Origin: Bradyrhizobium sp. AZCC 1610
GTDB taxonomy: Bacteria; Pseudomonadota; Alphaproteobacteria; Rhizobiales; Xanthobacteraceae
Assembly: GCF_036924515.1 (NCBI RefSeq)
Contig: NZ_JAZHRR010000001.1
Coordinates: 901,001 to 965,000, forward strand
DNA length: 64,000 nucleotides
Direction of reading: 5' to 3'
Position numbers and translations under genes: made by a program. Within the stretch, counting starts at the first letter, position 1, and every line of letters begins with the position of its first letter. The notes beneath the pieces were generated by a model. That model did no database searches and had not been told where the DNA came from. It saw only the letters and a program-made list of their open reading frames with translations. Positions 26,723-34,067 of this stretch are shown one piece after another.

Positions 26723-27456
26723 TCGAAGTCGCAGGCATTCACGTCCGGTTCGGCGACCGCGTCGTGCTCGAAAGCATCGACCTTGCGGTGCCAGAGGGTG
26801 AATTCCACGGCCTGATGGGCCCCAATGGCGCCGGCAAGACCACCTTCTTCAACGTGCTCACCGGCCGTGTGAAGCCGAGCCGCGGCTCGATCCGGCTCGA
26901 TGGCGAAGATGTGACGGGGCTTAGCTCGCATCGCATCGCCGCCAAGGGTGTCGCACGCTCATTTCAGATCATGACGCTGTTCGACGATTTCACCGCGCGC
27001 GAAAACGTCATGGTTGGCCTGCCGGGTTTTCGCGCCCGCGGCTTTGATATGCGCCACGCGGCGGCCGGCGATCACGGTCTTGCAAGGAAAGCTTCAGAGG
27101 TGCTCACAACCGTCGGGCTTGCCGACAAGGGCGATGTGCGCGCCAAGGATCTTTCCTATGGCGATCGCCGCGCGCTCGAGATCGCGGTCGCGCTCGGGCA
27201 GAACCCCCGGGTGCTGTGCCTGGACGAGCCGACTTCCGGGCTTGGCTCCGATGGCGTGCAGCGGCTGGCGGCGCTGGTCGGGCGTCTCAAGGGCAAGCTC
27301 ACGATCGTGGCCATCGAACACGACATGGAATTCCTGTTCTCGCTGGCCGACCGCATTTCGGTGATCCACTGGGGTCAGGTGGTAGCGCGCGGCGCGCCGC
27401 ACGAGCTGCAGCAGAATGAATGGGTCAAGCGCTCCAACCTCGGGCGGTTCGCATGA
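26713..27456 (+). CDS. ABC transporter ATPase, LivG type
   Basis: A 247-residue ATPase: Walker A GPNGAGKTT, Q-loop FQIMTLFDDFT, signature DLSYGDRRALEIAVAL, Walker B VLCLDEPTSGLG, His switch IEHDMEF. Overlaps the livM end by 10 bases and livF by four. The signature LSYGD, in place of LSYGQ, is common in urea-type members. Confidence 0.9.
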   Translation: MALIEVAGIHVRFGDRVVLESIDLAVPEGEFHGLMGPNGAGKTTFFNVLTGRVKPSRGSIRLDGEDVTGLSSHRIAAKGVARSFQIMTLFDDFTARENVMVGLPGFRARGFDMRHAAAGDHGLARKASEVLTTVGLADKGDVRAKDLSYGDRRALEIAVALGQNPRVLCLDEPTSGLGSDGVQRLAALVGRLKGKLTIVAIEHDMEFLFSLADRISVIHWGQVVARGAPHELQQNEWVKRSNLGRFA

Positions 27457-28154
27457 TTTTGGAAGTCGAGGCGGTCGATACGTTTTACGGCGAAACCCAG
27501 GCGCTGTTCGGCGCGTCGCTGGCGGTGGAGCACGGAAAGGTGTTTGCGCTGCTCGGCCCCAACGGAGCCGGCAAGACCACGATGCTGCGTTCGATCCTGG
27601 GGCTCACGCGTCCGAGGCGTGGGGCGATCCGGTTCGATGGCCGCGAGGTCACCCATAGCCCGACGCACGAAATCGCGCGCGGCGGCATCGGCTGGGTGCC
27701 CGACGACCGGCGGCTGTGTCCGACGCTTTCCGTGGCGCGCAATCTCGGCATCGCGCAGAAGCGCACCCGGTTCCGGAGCTGGACCGTCAAGGAGGCTTGC
27801 GAAATCTTTTCGCCGCTCGAATATTTGATGGAGCGCGAATGCGAAAATCTGTCGGGTGGTGAAATGCAGATGGTGGCGATCGCGCGCGCGCTCGTCGGCG
27901 CGCCAGGACTTATCCTGTTCGACGAACCGAGCCAGGGGCTGGCGCCAAAGATCGTCGGCGACGTGCTGGCGACCATCCGCAGGCTGCGGGAGGAAGGCGT
28001 CGCTTCGCTGGTGGTCGAGCAGAACGCCGAGATCGCGCTATCGGTCGCCGATCATGCCGCGGTCATCGACCGTGGCCGGATCGCCTGGACCGGAGAAGCG
28101 GCTGCGCTCCGCGACGACGGCGCGCTCCGCCACCGTCTGCTCGGAGTTCACTGA
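27453..28154 (+). CDS. ABC transporter ATPase, LivF type
   Basis: A 233-residue ATPase: Walker A GPNGAGKTT, the family's GWVPDDRRLCPTLSV segment, signature NLSGGEMQMVAIARAL, Walker B LILFDEPSQGLAP. The start at 27453 overlaps livG by four bases. One base of its stop is shared with the next start (TGATG). Confidence 0.9.
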   Translation: MILEVEAVDTFYGETQALFGASLAVEHGKVFALLGPNGAGKTTMLRSILGLTRPRRGAIRFDGREVTHSPTHEIARGGIGWVPDDRRLCPTLSVARNLGIAQKRTRFRSWTVKEACEIFSPLEYLMERECENLSGGEMQMVAIARALVGAPGLILFDEPSQGLAPKIVGDVLATIRRLREEGVASLVVEQNAEIALSVADHAAVIDRGRIAWTGEAAALRDDGALRHRLLGVH

Positions 28155-28813
28155 TGGCTTCGCCGCTGCTCGTTCTGGATCGGGTTCGCAAGGTCTACAC
28201 ACGCGGGCGCGTGGTGCGACATCAGACGTTTACGCTCGAAGCCGATCTCGAGATCGACCGACCCTCGATCATCGGCGTGGTCGGCCCGAACGGCGCCGGC
28301 AAGACCACGCTGTTCGAGATGATGACGGGTTCGAATACGCCGTCTTCCGGCCACGTCTACGTCGCCGGTACCGACATTCACCGGGTCAAATATCGCGAGC
28401 GTGACCGGCTGGCGATCCATTATCACCAGTCCTATCAGGTCCGCCGCTTCCGCAAGCTGGTCCCGTCTGTGCTGCTCGGGAAGTCGCCGACATCGGCGCC
28501 CATGGTGCATCTGTTCGACGAGCCGCAGTTCAACCTGCAGGACGGATATATCGGCTTCATGCTCGACTTCTTCCGCAAACTGCGGGCCGAGGGTCGTCTC
28601 GTGGTGTTGTGCCTGCATCCGACCGCGGCCTGGCATCTGGAGATTCTGGCGGAAATTGCCGAGCAATATTTGCTGGTGGCCGATGGCGGCGTGACGCGAC
28701 ATCCCGATTTCGCGGCACTCAGCGGTCAGGTGCGGTTCCGCAATTATCTGGGTGCGGAAATGACGCGGGCGGCGGATGCGCTCTGCGCCGGTCGCAGGGC
28801 CATACCCGGTTGA
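28154..28813 (+). CDS. Short ABC-type ATPase lacking the helical subdomain and signature motif
   Basis: A 219-residue protein that starts as an ABC ATPase: Walker A GPNGAGKTT at 44-52, Q-loop Gln92 (HYHQSYQ), Walker B MVHLFDEPQ at 117-125 (Asp122, Glu123), His155 in LCLHPT. Only about 25 residues separate Q-loop and Walker B, where about 65-75 are usual, and no LSGGQ is found. So the ATP site could form, but the signature needed for the usual sandwich dimer is missing. It is the third ATPase of a livHMGF-like operon, coupled to livF by a one-base overlap. It may be regulatory, may pair with LivG/LivF, or may result from an in-frame deletion. Confidence 0.75.
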   Translation: MASPLLVLDRVRKVYTRGRVVRHQTFTLEADLEIDRPSIIGVVGPNGAGKTTLFEMMTGSNTPSSGHVYVAGTDIHRVKYRERDRLAIHYHQSYQVRRFRKLVPSVLLGKSPTSAPMVHLFDEPQFNLQDGYIGFMLDFFRKLRAEGRLVVLCLHPTAAWHLEILAEIAEQYLLVADGGVTRHPDFAALSGQVRFRNYLGAEMTRAADALCAGRRAIPG

Positions 28814-28911
28814 ATCGGCTTTGCAATCCGGCCGGGCTTCGATCATAAAGGCGCCGGATCTTCAGCCGGCCCATTCGCCATCCGGCGACAATAAAAGAGG
28901 GAGCAAGTCTC

Positions 28912-30348
28912 GTGGCATATTCCAATACTCAATTGTTCATCAACGGCAAATGGCGGCCGAGCCAATCGGGCAGGACCATCGCTGTGCTCAATCCGGCGAC
29001 GGAGGAAACCATCGGCACCGTGGCGCATGCCGACCGCGCCGATCTCGACGAGGCGCTGGAAGCGGCCGCCAAGGGGTTCAAGGTCTGGCGGGCGGTGGCG
29101 CCGTTCGAGCGCTGCAGGATCATGCGCAAGGCGGCCGCGATCATGCGCGAGCGCAATGACGAGATCGCGCCGCTCATGACGATGGAGCAGGGCAAGACGC
29201 TGGCCGAGGCCAAGATGGAAGCCATGGCCGCCGCCGACGTCATCGAGTGGTTCGCCGAGGAAGCCAAGCGCGCCTATGGCCGCGTGATCCCGGCCCGCGG
29301 CCCCGGCATTTACCAGATCGCGGTCAAGGAGCCGGTCGGCCCGGTCGCGGCCTTTACGCCGTGGAATTTCCCGATCAACCAGGTCGTCAGGAAACTCTCC
29401 GCGGGCCTTGCGGCCGGCTGCTCGATCATCGTCAAGGCGCCCGAGGAAACGCCGGCGTCCCCGGCGCAACTGATCAAGGCGTTTGTCGATGCGGGCGTGC
29501 CTGATGGCGTCATCAACCTGGTCTACGGCGTGCCGTCGGAGATTTCTGAATATCTCATTCCGCATCCGGTGATCCGCAAGATCTCCTTCACGGGATCGAC
29601 TGTCGTGGGCAAGCAGCTCTCCGCATTGGCGGGCCTGCACATGAAGCGCGCCACCATGGAGCTGGGCGGCCACGCGCCGGCGATCGTGTTCAAGGATGCC
29701 GACGTGTCGTCGGCAGCAAAGATTCTGGCGGCGGCGAAGTACCGCAATGCCGGGCAGGTCTGCATTTCGCCGACCCGCATGCTGGTGCAGGACGACGTGT
29801 TTCGCGAATTCGTCGACAAGTTCGTCGAAGGCGCCAAGTCGATGAAGGTCGGCAACGGCATGGATCCGGATTCGAAGATGGGTTCGCTCGCCAATCCGCG
29901 CCGCGTCACCGCCATCGAGGGCATGGTGCAGGATGCCGTGGGCAAGGGCGCCAAGCTCGAGACCGGCGGCCACCGCGTCGGCAACAAGGGATACTTCTAC
30001 GAACCGACCGTGGTCAGCGATGTGCCGAAGGATGCGCGCGCCATGAACGAAGAGCCGTTCGGCCCGCTGGCGCTGATCTCCCGCTTCTCGACCTTCGATG
30101 AGGTGGCCGAGGAAGCCAACCGCTTGCCGTTTGGCCTGGCGTCATACGCCTTCACCAGTTCGACCAAGACGGCGACAGCGATTGGCGCCGCCATCGAAGC
30201 CGGCATGGTCTCGATCAACAGCTTTGGCCTCGCGCTGCCCGAAGTGCCGTTCGGCGGTGTCAAGGATTCCGGCTACGGCTCGGAGGGCGGCACCGAGGCG
30301 ATGGACGGGTATTTCAACACCAAGTTCATCACCCAGACCGGGGTGTGA
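28912..30348 (+). CDS. NAD(P)-dependent aldehyde dehydrogenase, succinate-semialdehyde type
   Basis: A 478-residue ALDH. Catalytic Cys in GQVCISPTR, general-base Glu in MELGGHAP, cofactor loop TPWNFPI and FTGSTVVGK. Overall wording is near GabD-type succinate-semialdehyde dehydrogenases. The GTG start at 28912 has GAGGGAG upstream. It ends the importer operon and is followed by a strong hairpin (30393-30421). The substrate is likely an aldehyde made from the imported amine or amide. Confidence 0.9.
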   Translation: MAYSNTQLFINGKWRPSQSGRTIAVLNPATEETIGTVAHADRADLDEALEAAAKGFKVWRAVAPFERCRIMRKAAAIMRERNDEIAPLMTMEQGKTLAEAKMEAMAAADVIEWFAEEAKRAYGRVIPARGPGIYQIAVKEPVGPVAAFTPWNFPINQVVRKLSAGLAAGCSIIVKAPEETPASPAQLIKAFVDAGVPDGVINLVYGVPSEISEYLIPHPVIRKISFTGSTVVGKQLSALAGLHMKRATMELGGHAPAIVFKDADVSSAAKILAAAKYRNAGQVCISPTRMLVQDDVFREFVDKFVEGAKSMKVGNGMDPDSKMGSLANPRRVTAIEGMVQDAVGKGAKLETGGHRVGNKGYFYEPTVVSDVPKDARAMNEEPFGPLALISRFSTFDEVAEEANRLPFGLASYAFTSSTKTATAIGAAIEAGMVSINSFGLALPEVPFGGVKDSGYGSEGGTEAMDGYFNTKFITQTGV

Positions 30349-30392
30349 GCCAGATCGCGAAACCAACGCGGTTGGCTTCGCTGACGTGACAC

Positions 30393-30421
30393 AGCCCGAC
30401 GCTCCTCCGGAGCGTCGGGCT
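30393..30421. terminator. Hairpin terminator between convergent genes
   Basis: AGCCCGACGCTCC-TCC-GGAGCGTCGGGCT is a perfect 13-base-pair stem. It lies after the aldehyde dehydrogenase and overlaps the last bases of the opposite kinase gene, so it can serve both. Confidence 0.75.
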
Positions 30422-32132
30422 AATTTCGTACCGACCATGCCAGAAGCAGGATGACGAGCACGATCAGGCCTGCGGACAGGCTCTTCCAGAACACGAGCGG
30501 ATCGCGGTCGTAGAGCGAGCGCCGCGCCGCGACGGCGGGCTTCGCCCACATCGCGCCGTTCTCGAGTTCGTGCGAGAACTCGATGACATCGCCGTAGCGC
30601 TGCGCCGGATCGACGTTGAGCGCCTTGCCGATCACCGCGTCCAGCCAGGCCGGCAGGTCGGGGCGATAGCGCGAGAGGTAAGCGGGCTTGCCGAAGCGGG
30701 GCCGCGAGAACGGCTCGATCTCGCCGTAAGGGTAGGCGGCAGTGAACATCCGGTAGACGGTGACGCCGAGCGCATAGAGATCGGAAAACTCGTCGCCGGG
30801 CCGCCCGCCGAACAGCTCCGGCGCCATGTAGCTCGCCGTGCCCGGAATATCCTCGGCCGGGAAATCCTCGAGCAGCGGCACGCGTGCAACGCCGAGGTCG
30901 ACCAGCCGCAATCCGCCGCCGTTCAACAGGATCACGTTATCGGGCTTGATGTCGCGATGAATGATGCCGGCACGATGCAAGGTCGCGACCGCGCGCGCCA
31001 GTTTGGTCGCGATCCCGATGCCTTCGCTTAGCGAAAGCTGCGGCGAGCGGTTGAGCCGCTGTTCCAGCGTCTCGCCTTCGTAAAGCGGCATCACCGAATA
31101 GAGGCGGGTCTGCCGTTCGGCAGGCAGTTCGACGATCTCTCCGATCCACAGGCTTCGCACACGCGCCGCGACCCACGCCTCGCGGACGAAGGCGAGGCGA
31201 TAGGAGCCCTCGCTGGCCACGCGCGGATGCGGAAACTTCAGCACGAGTTCGCGGCCCTGCCGCTTGTCGATCGCCTTGAACAGGCGGCTGTAGCGTCCGT
31301 CAGACAATATTTCGCCGAGTATGAAATCGTCGATAACGTCGCCGGCTTCGGGCAGGTCCAAAATCGGAAGCGTCGCGATCGAGTGGGTGAGTTCGTCGCG
31401 GTCGGCGGGCGGCAGGTCGACGACGTCGAGCACCAAGGCGGTCATGTTGTCGCTGGAGCCGGCATCCATCGCCGCGTCAACCAGTGCGCGCGCGGATTCT
31501 TCCGGCGAGGTGCGCTCGCTCAACAGCACCTGCAGCCGGTGGTCGGCCAGCACGCCATGAACGCCGTCGCTGCAGATCAGAAGCCTGTCGTGCTGGCGCA
31601 GTCCGACGGTGGCGTAGTCGAAGCGGGCGAAGTCCTCGAAGCCGATGGCGCGGTTGAGCAGATGCGCGAGATCGCCGCGTCCGGCGATGTGGTCCGTGGT
31701 CAGCCGCTCCAGGCGCCCCTCGCTAAGGCGATAGGCGCGGGTGTCGCCGATGTGAATGACGTGGCACTGCCGCCGCGACAGGATGATCGAGGAGAAGGCG
31801 CAACTCATGCCGCTGAGCAGGGGATCGGTGCGGCCTTGCGTGTAGATCCAGCTGTTGGCGGCTTCCAGCGAACGCGATGCCCGGCGGCGCACGCCGAGCG
31901 TTTCCGGGAGGGAATAATAGGCGTCGATGAAGCACCGGACCGCGAGCTCGGCGGCTTCGCGCCCGCCCTTGTGTCCGCCGACGCCGTCGGCGACCGCGGC
32001 GACAATGTCGCGGTTGCTCACACCGGACCGGCCGAGGCAGGTCGCGACGTAATCCTCATTGGCGGACCGTTTGCCGGTCTCGCTGACGAAGCCGACGCGA
32101 ACCCCGAGATTTCGTTGCGAACCGATCGTCAC
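30420..32132 (-). CDS. PP2C phosphatase - Ser/Thr kinase fusion, membrane-anchored, linked to nitrate uptake
   Basis: A 570-residue protein with two opposing activities. Residues 1-240 are a PP2C-type phosphatase (NEDYVA, VADGVGGHKGG, GDTRAYRL, CSDGVHGVL, SDNMTAL). Residues 265-520 are a Hanks kinase: HRDIKPDN catalytic loop, DLGVA in place of DFG, GTASYMAPE activation end. A single membrane segment closes the protein (LIVLVILLLAWSV). It follows narK by 31 bases, an arrangement also known beside nasA/nirB in Pseudomonas. It probably modulates nitrate uptake or reduction; target unknown. Confidence 0.92.
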   Translation of the reverse strand: MTIGSQRNLGVRVGFVSETGKRSANEDYVATCLGRSGVSNRDIVAAVADGVGGHKGGREAAELAVRCFIDAYYSLPETLGVRRRASRSLEAANSWIYTQGRTDPLLSGMSCAFSSIILSRRQCHVIHIGDTRAYRLSEGRLERLTTDHIAGRGDLAHLLNRAIGFEDFARFDYATVGLRQHDRLLICSDGVHGVLADHRLQVLLSERTSPEESARALVDAAMDAGSSDNMTALVLDVVDLPPADRDELTHSIATLPILDLPEAGDVIDDFILGEILSDGRYSRLFKAIDKRQGRELVLKFPHPRVASEGSYRLAFVREAWVAARVRSLWIGEIVELPAERQTRLYSVMPLYEGETLEQRLNRSPQLSLSEGIGIATKLARAVATLHRAGIIHRDIKPDNVILLNGGGLRLVDLGVARVPLLEDFPAEDIPGTASYMAPELFGGRPGDEFSDLYALGVTVYRMFTAAYPYGEIEPFSRPRFGKPAYLSRYRPDLPAWLDAVIGKALNVDPAQRYGDVIEFSHELENGAMWAKPAVAARRSLYDRDPLVFWKSLSAGLIVLVILLLAWSVRN

Positions 32133-32163
32133 CCGCGGCCTGTCAAGTTAGCAGCGCCGGTCT

Positions 32164-33423
32164 TTAGACCCGCGCTCCCGATGCGGCGCCCCATGTAGTG
32201 CGCCAGCGCACCTTGACCATGGCAAGTCCGAGGAAACCAAGCAACGCCAGCAGGCCGAAAAACACGAAGCCCGCGCCAAATCCGCCGGTCATTCCCTTGG
32301 CGATGCCGAGCGCCTGGGCAAGGAAGAAGCCGCCGATGCCGCCGGCGCAGCCGACCATGCCGGTCATCAGGCCGATTTCCTGACGGAAGCGGAGAGGAAT
32401 GAGCTGGAACACCGCGCCATTGCCCATGCCGAGCGCGAGGACGCCGATGGAGAACAGCAACACCGAGATCCAGGCGATCCGCGGCATCTCGGTGAGCGCC
32501 CAGCCCGCAGCCGCCGGCGCAGCAGGCCCTTCCGGCATGAAGGCGATGACGAGATAGGACGCCACGACGACGCCAAAGAACATCGACAATGAGCGGATGC
32601 CGCCGATGCGGTCGGCGATCAGTCCGCCGACCGGGCGGAAACCCGAACCGAACGCGACGATCAGGGAAACCAGCAGTCCCGCCGCAACGCCTGACACGTG
32701 ATACTGCACCGAGAAATACAGCGGCAGCGCGTTGGCCAGTCCGACAAAGCCGCCGAATGTGATGAAGTAGAAGAACATGAACCAGCGGCTGTCGGGGTCG
32801 CGCAGCAAGGTACCGTAAGCCTTCAGCGAAATCGGCTTCCGCTCCCCGGGCGCATCCTTGGCGGCGTAGATGTAGTAGGCGAGGATCAGCACCATCGGAA
32901 CAAGCAGCACGCCGAACACGGCTTGCCAGCCCCAAAGTTCGGCGATCGTCGGCGCGAACATCGTGTCAAGCACGACGCCCATATTGCCGGCGCCGGCGAT
33001 CCCCATCACCACACCCTGATATTGCGGCGGATACCAGCGGCTCGCCTGCGGCAGCGCCACCGCGAACGAGGCGCCGCCGATGCCGAGCGCGAGACCGAAG
33101 ATCTCCACCGACAGCTTGCTCGGAAGGCCGAAGTAGCAGACCCACGCCGTCGCGGCGATGACAACTATTTGCGCGACAATTCCGGTCCGTTTGGCGCCGA
33201 ACAGATCGGCGAGAAGGCCCATCGGCACCCGCAGCAATGCGCCGGCCAGAACCGGAATGGCGACAAGCGTGAACTTCTCTTCGACGGCGAGGTTCATGTC
33301 GCTCACGATGTAGACGATCAACGGACCGAGCGCGACCCAGGCCATGAAGCTGATGTCGAAATAGAGGAAGGCGGCGAGCAGCGTGGGCCAGTGGCCGGCC
33401 TTCTTGAATTCAGCAAACTTCAT
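32164..33423 (-). CDS. narK: Nitrate/nitrite transporter, MFS NarK/NasA type
   Basis: A 419-residue 12-segment permease of the nitrate-nitrite porter family. The start at 33423 (MKFAEFKKAGHWPTL) follows GAGG; an upstream frame start is rejected because it adds 35 unrelated residues. Nitrate-signature-like glycine stretches are present (GIGGASFAVALPQ, GIAGAGNMG and GMVGCAGGIGGF). It is divergent from nirB, with a sigma-54 promoter and an ANTAR-like leader hairpin. It imports nitrate for the reductases at 34068-39532. Confidence 0.92.
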   Translation of the reverse strand: MKFAEFKKAGHWPTLLAAFLYFDISFMAWVALGPLIVYIVSDMNLAVEEKFTLVAIPVLAGALLRVPMGLLADLFGAKRTGIVAQIVVIAATAWVCYFGLPSKLSVEIFGLALGIGGASFAVALPQASRWYPPQYQGVVMGIAGAGNMGVVLDTMFAPTIAELWGWQAVFGVLLVPMVLILAYYIYAAKDAPGERKPISLKAYGTLLRDPDSRWFMFFYFITFGGFVGLANALPLYFSVQYHVSGVAAGLLVSLIVAFGSGFRPVGGLIADRIGGIRSLSMFFGVVVASYLVIAFMPEGPAAPAAAGWALTEMPRIAWISVLLFSIGVLALGMGNGAVFQLIPLRFRQEIGLMTGMVGCAGGIGGFFLAQALGIAKGMTGGFGAGFVFFGLLALLGFLGLAMVKVRWRTTWGAASGARV

Positions 33424-33508
33424 CGAGCAGCCTCGAACAGCGGCGCGTGACGCCGCGCAGCGCGCGGCGATCTCGGCACAAAGGGATGGATTTTGAAAGC
33501 GAGAGGTC

Positions 33509-33524
33509 GTCTCGTCGTTGAGAC
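33509..33524 (-). ncRNA. ANTAR-type hexaloop hairpin in the narK leader
   Basis: On the narK transcript GTCTC-AACGAC-GAGAC makes a perfect 5-base-pair stem with a six-base loop; loop position 1 is A and position 4 is G, as ANTAR proteins require. It begins about 12 bases after the start site predicted from the sigma-54 promoter. A competing stem CGAGA-CGACC-TCTCG reuses its 3' arm. Confidence 0.5.
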
Positions 33525-33547
33525 ACACACTCCGTGCCGTAACGTCA

Positions 33548-33562
33548 GCAATTCGTGTGCCA
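33548..33562 (-). promoter_or_regulatory. Sigma-54 promoter of narK
   Basis: On the minus strand TGGCAC-ACGAA-TTGC matches the -24/-12 consensus fully, with GG and GC ten bases apart. Predicted start near 33536, leaving a leader of about 113 bases. Confidence 0.75.
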
Positions 33563-33842
33563 GAAAAACGAGCGCGCCACTTTGCATGTATTTGCAGTGC
33601 CTTGCTGCGCGTGGATAACCGGCCTCGAACGCGCTCGCTGCTCCGTTTGTTGGCAAAAACAGCCGCCCGAACGTGCAGCGTGGTGTTTTATTATGCGGTG
33701 GCGGGCATTCGCGGAAAAGCGCTCCTGAAGAGCCGCATATCCGCGTAGTGCCATTTCCGGCAGCAAATTGACGCCGGGTCATGGTCAAGCATTCGTGTTG
33801 TGCACAATGGATAGCCCGAGGGGGTGATTTTTTGGGCATTCA

Positions 33843-33858
33843 TGCACGCACCGGTGCA
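33843..33858. promoter_or_regulatory. Candidate NtrC enhancer site
   Basis: TGCACGCACCGGTGCA resembles the NtrC site (TGCACC-N5-GGTGCA) though one base shorter. It lies about 67 bases upstream of the nirB sigma-54 promoter. A further palindrome TTGTGCACAA is at 33798-33807. Confidence 0.45.
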
Positions 33859-33909
33859 GCCAATTAACGATTCATCGTGCGTTGCGCCCGAAAACTACGG
33901 GGCTGGCGC

Positions 33910-33924
33910 TGGCACGTGTCTTGA
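33910..33924 (+). promoter_or_regulatory. Sigma-54 promoter of nirB
   Basis: TGGCACGTGTCTTGA matches the -24 box fully and the -12 box except GA for GC; GG and GA are ten bases apart. Predicted start near 33936, leaving a leader of about 130 bases. Confidence 0.65.
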
Positions 33925-33940
33925 ATACAGGAAATCATCG

Positions 33941-33978
33941 ATCGTCATAGTCGACGATTATCTGCCCGCCGATGGGCA
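33941..33978 (+). ncRNA. Tandem hexaloop hairpins in the nirB leader (ANTAR-type)
   Basis: First hairpin ATCGTC-ATAGTC-GACGAT (33941-33958): perfect 6-base-pair stem, six-base loop with A at 1 and G at 4. Four bases later TGCCC-GCCGAT-GGGCA (33963-33978): 5-base-pair stem, six-base loop with G at 4 but G at 1. The tandem layout is that of NasR/NasT targets. A clear intrinsic terminator after them is not seen. Another stem with loop AGATCT is at 34011-34028. Confidence 0.55.
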
Positions 33979-34067
33979 CTCCCAATCATTCAATATTTCC
34001 TGCCAATCGACGATGCAGATCTGCGTCGCCGAGTGAGACCATCGGAACCCGGATTAGAAGGCAGAGC

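Noticed and set aside
33420..33839. 139-codon minus-strand frame upstream of narK
   Set aside because: It spans the sigma-54 promoter and leader and shows no protein family; regulatory DNA explains it better.
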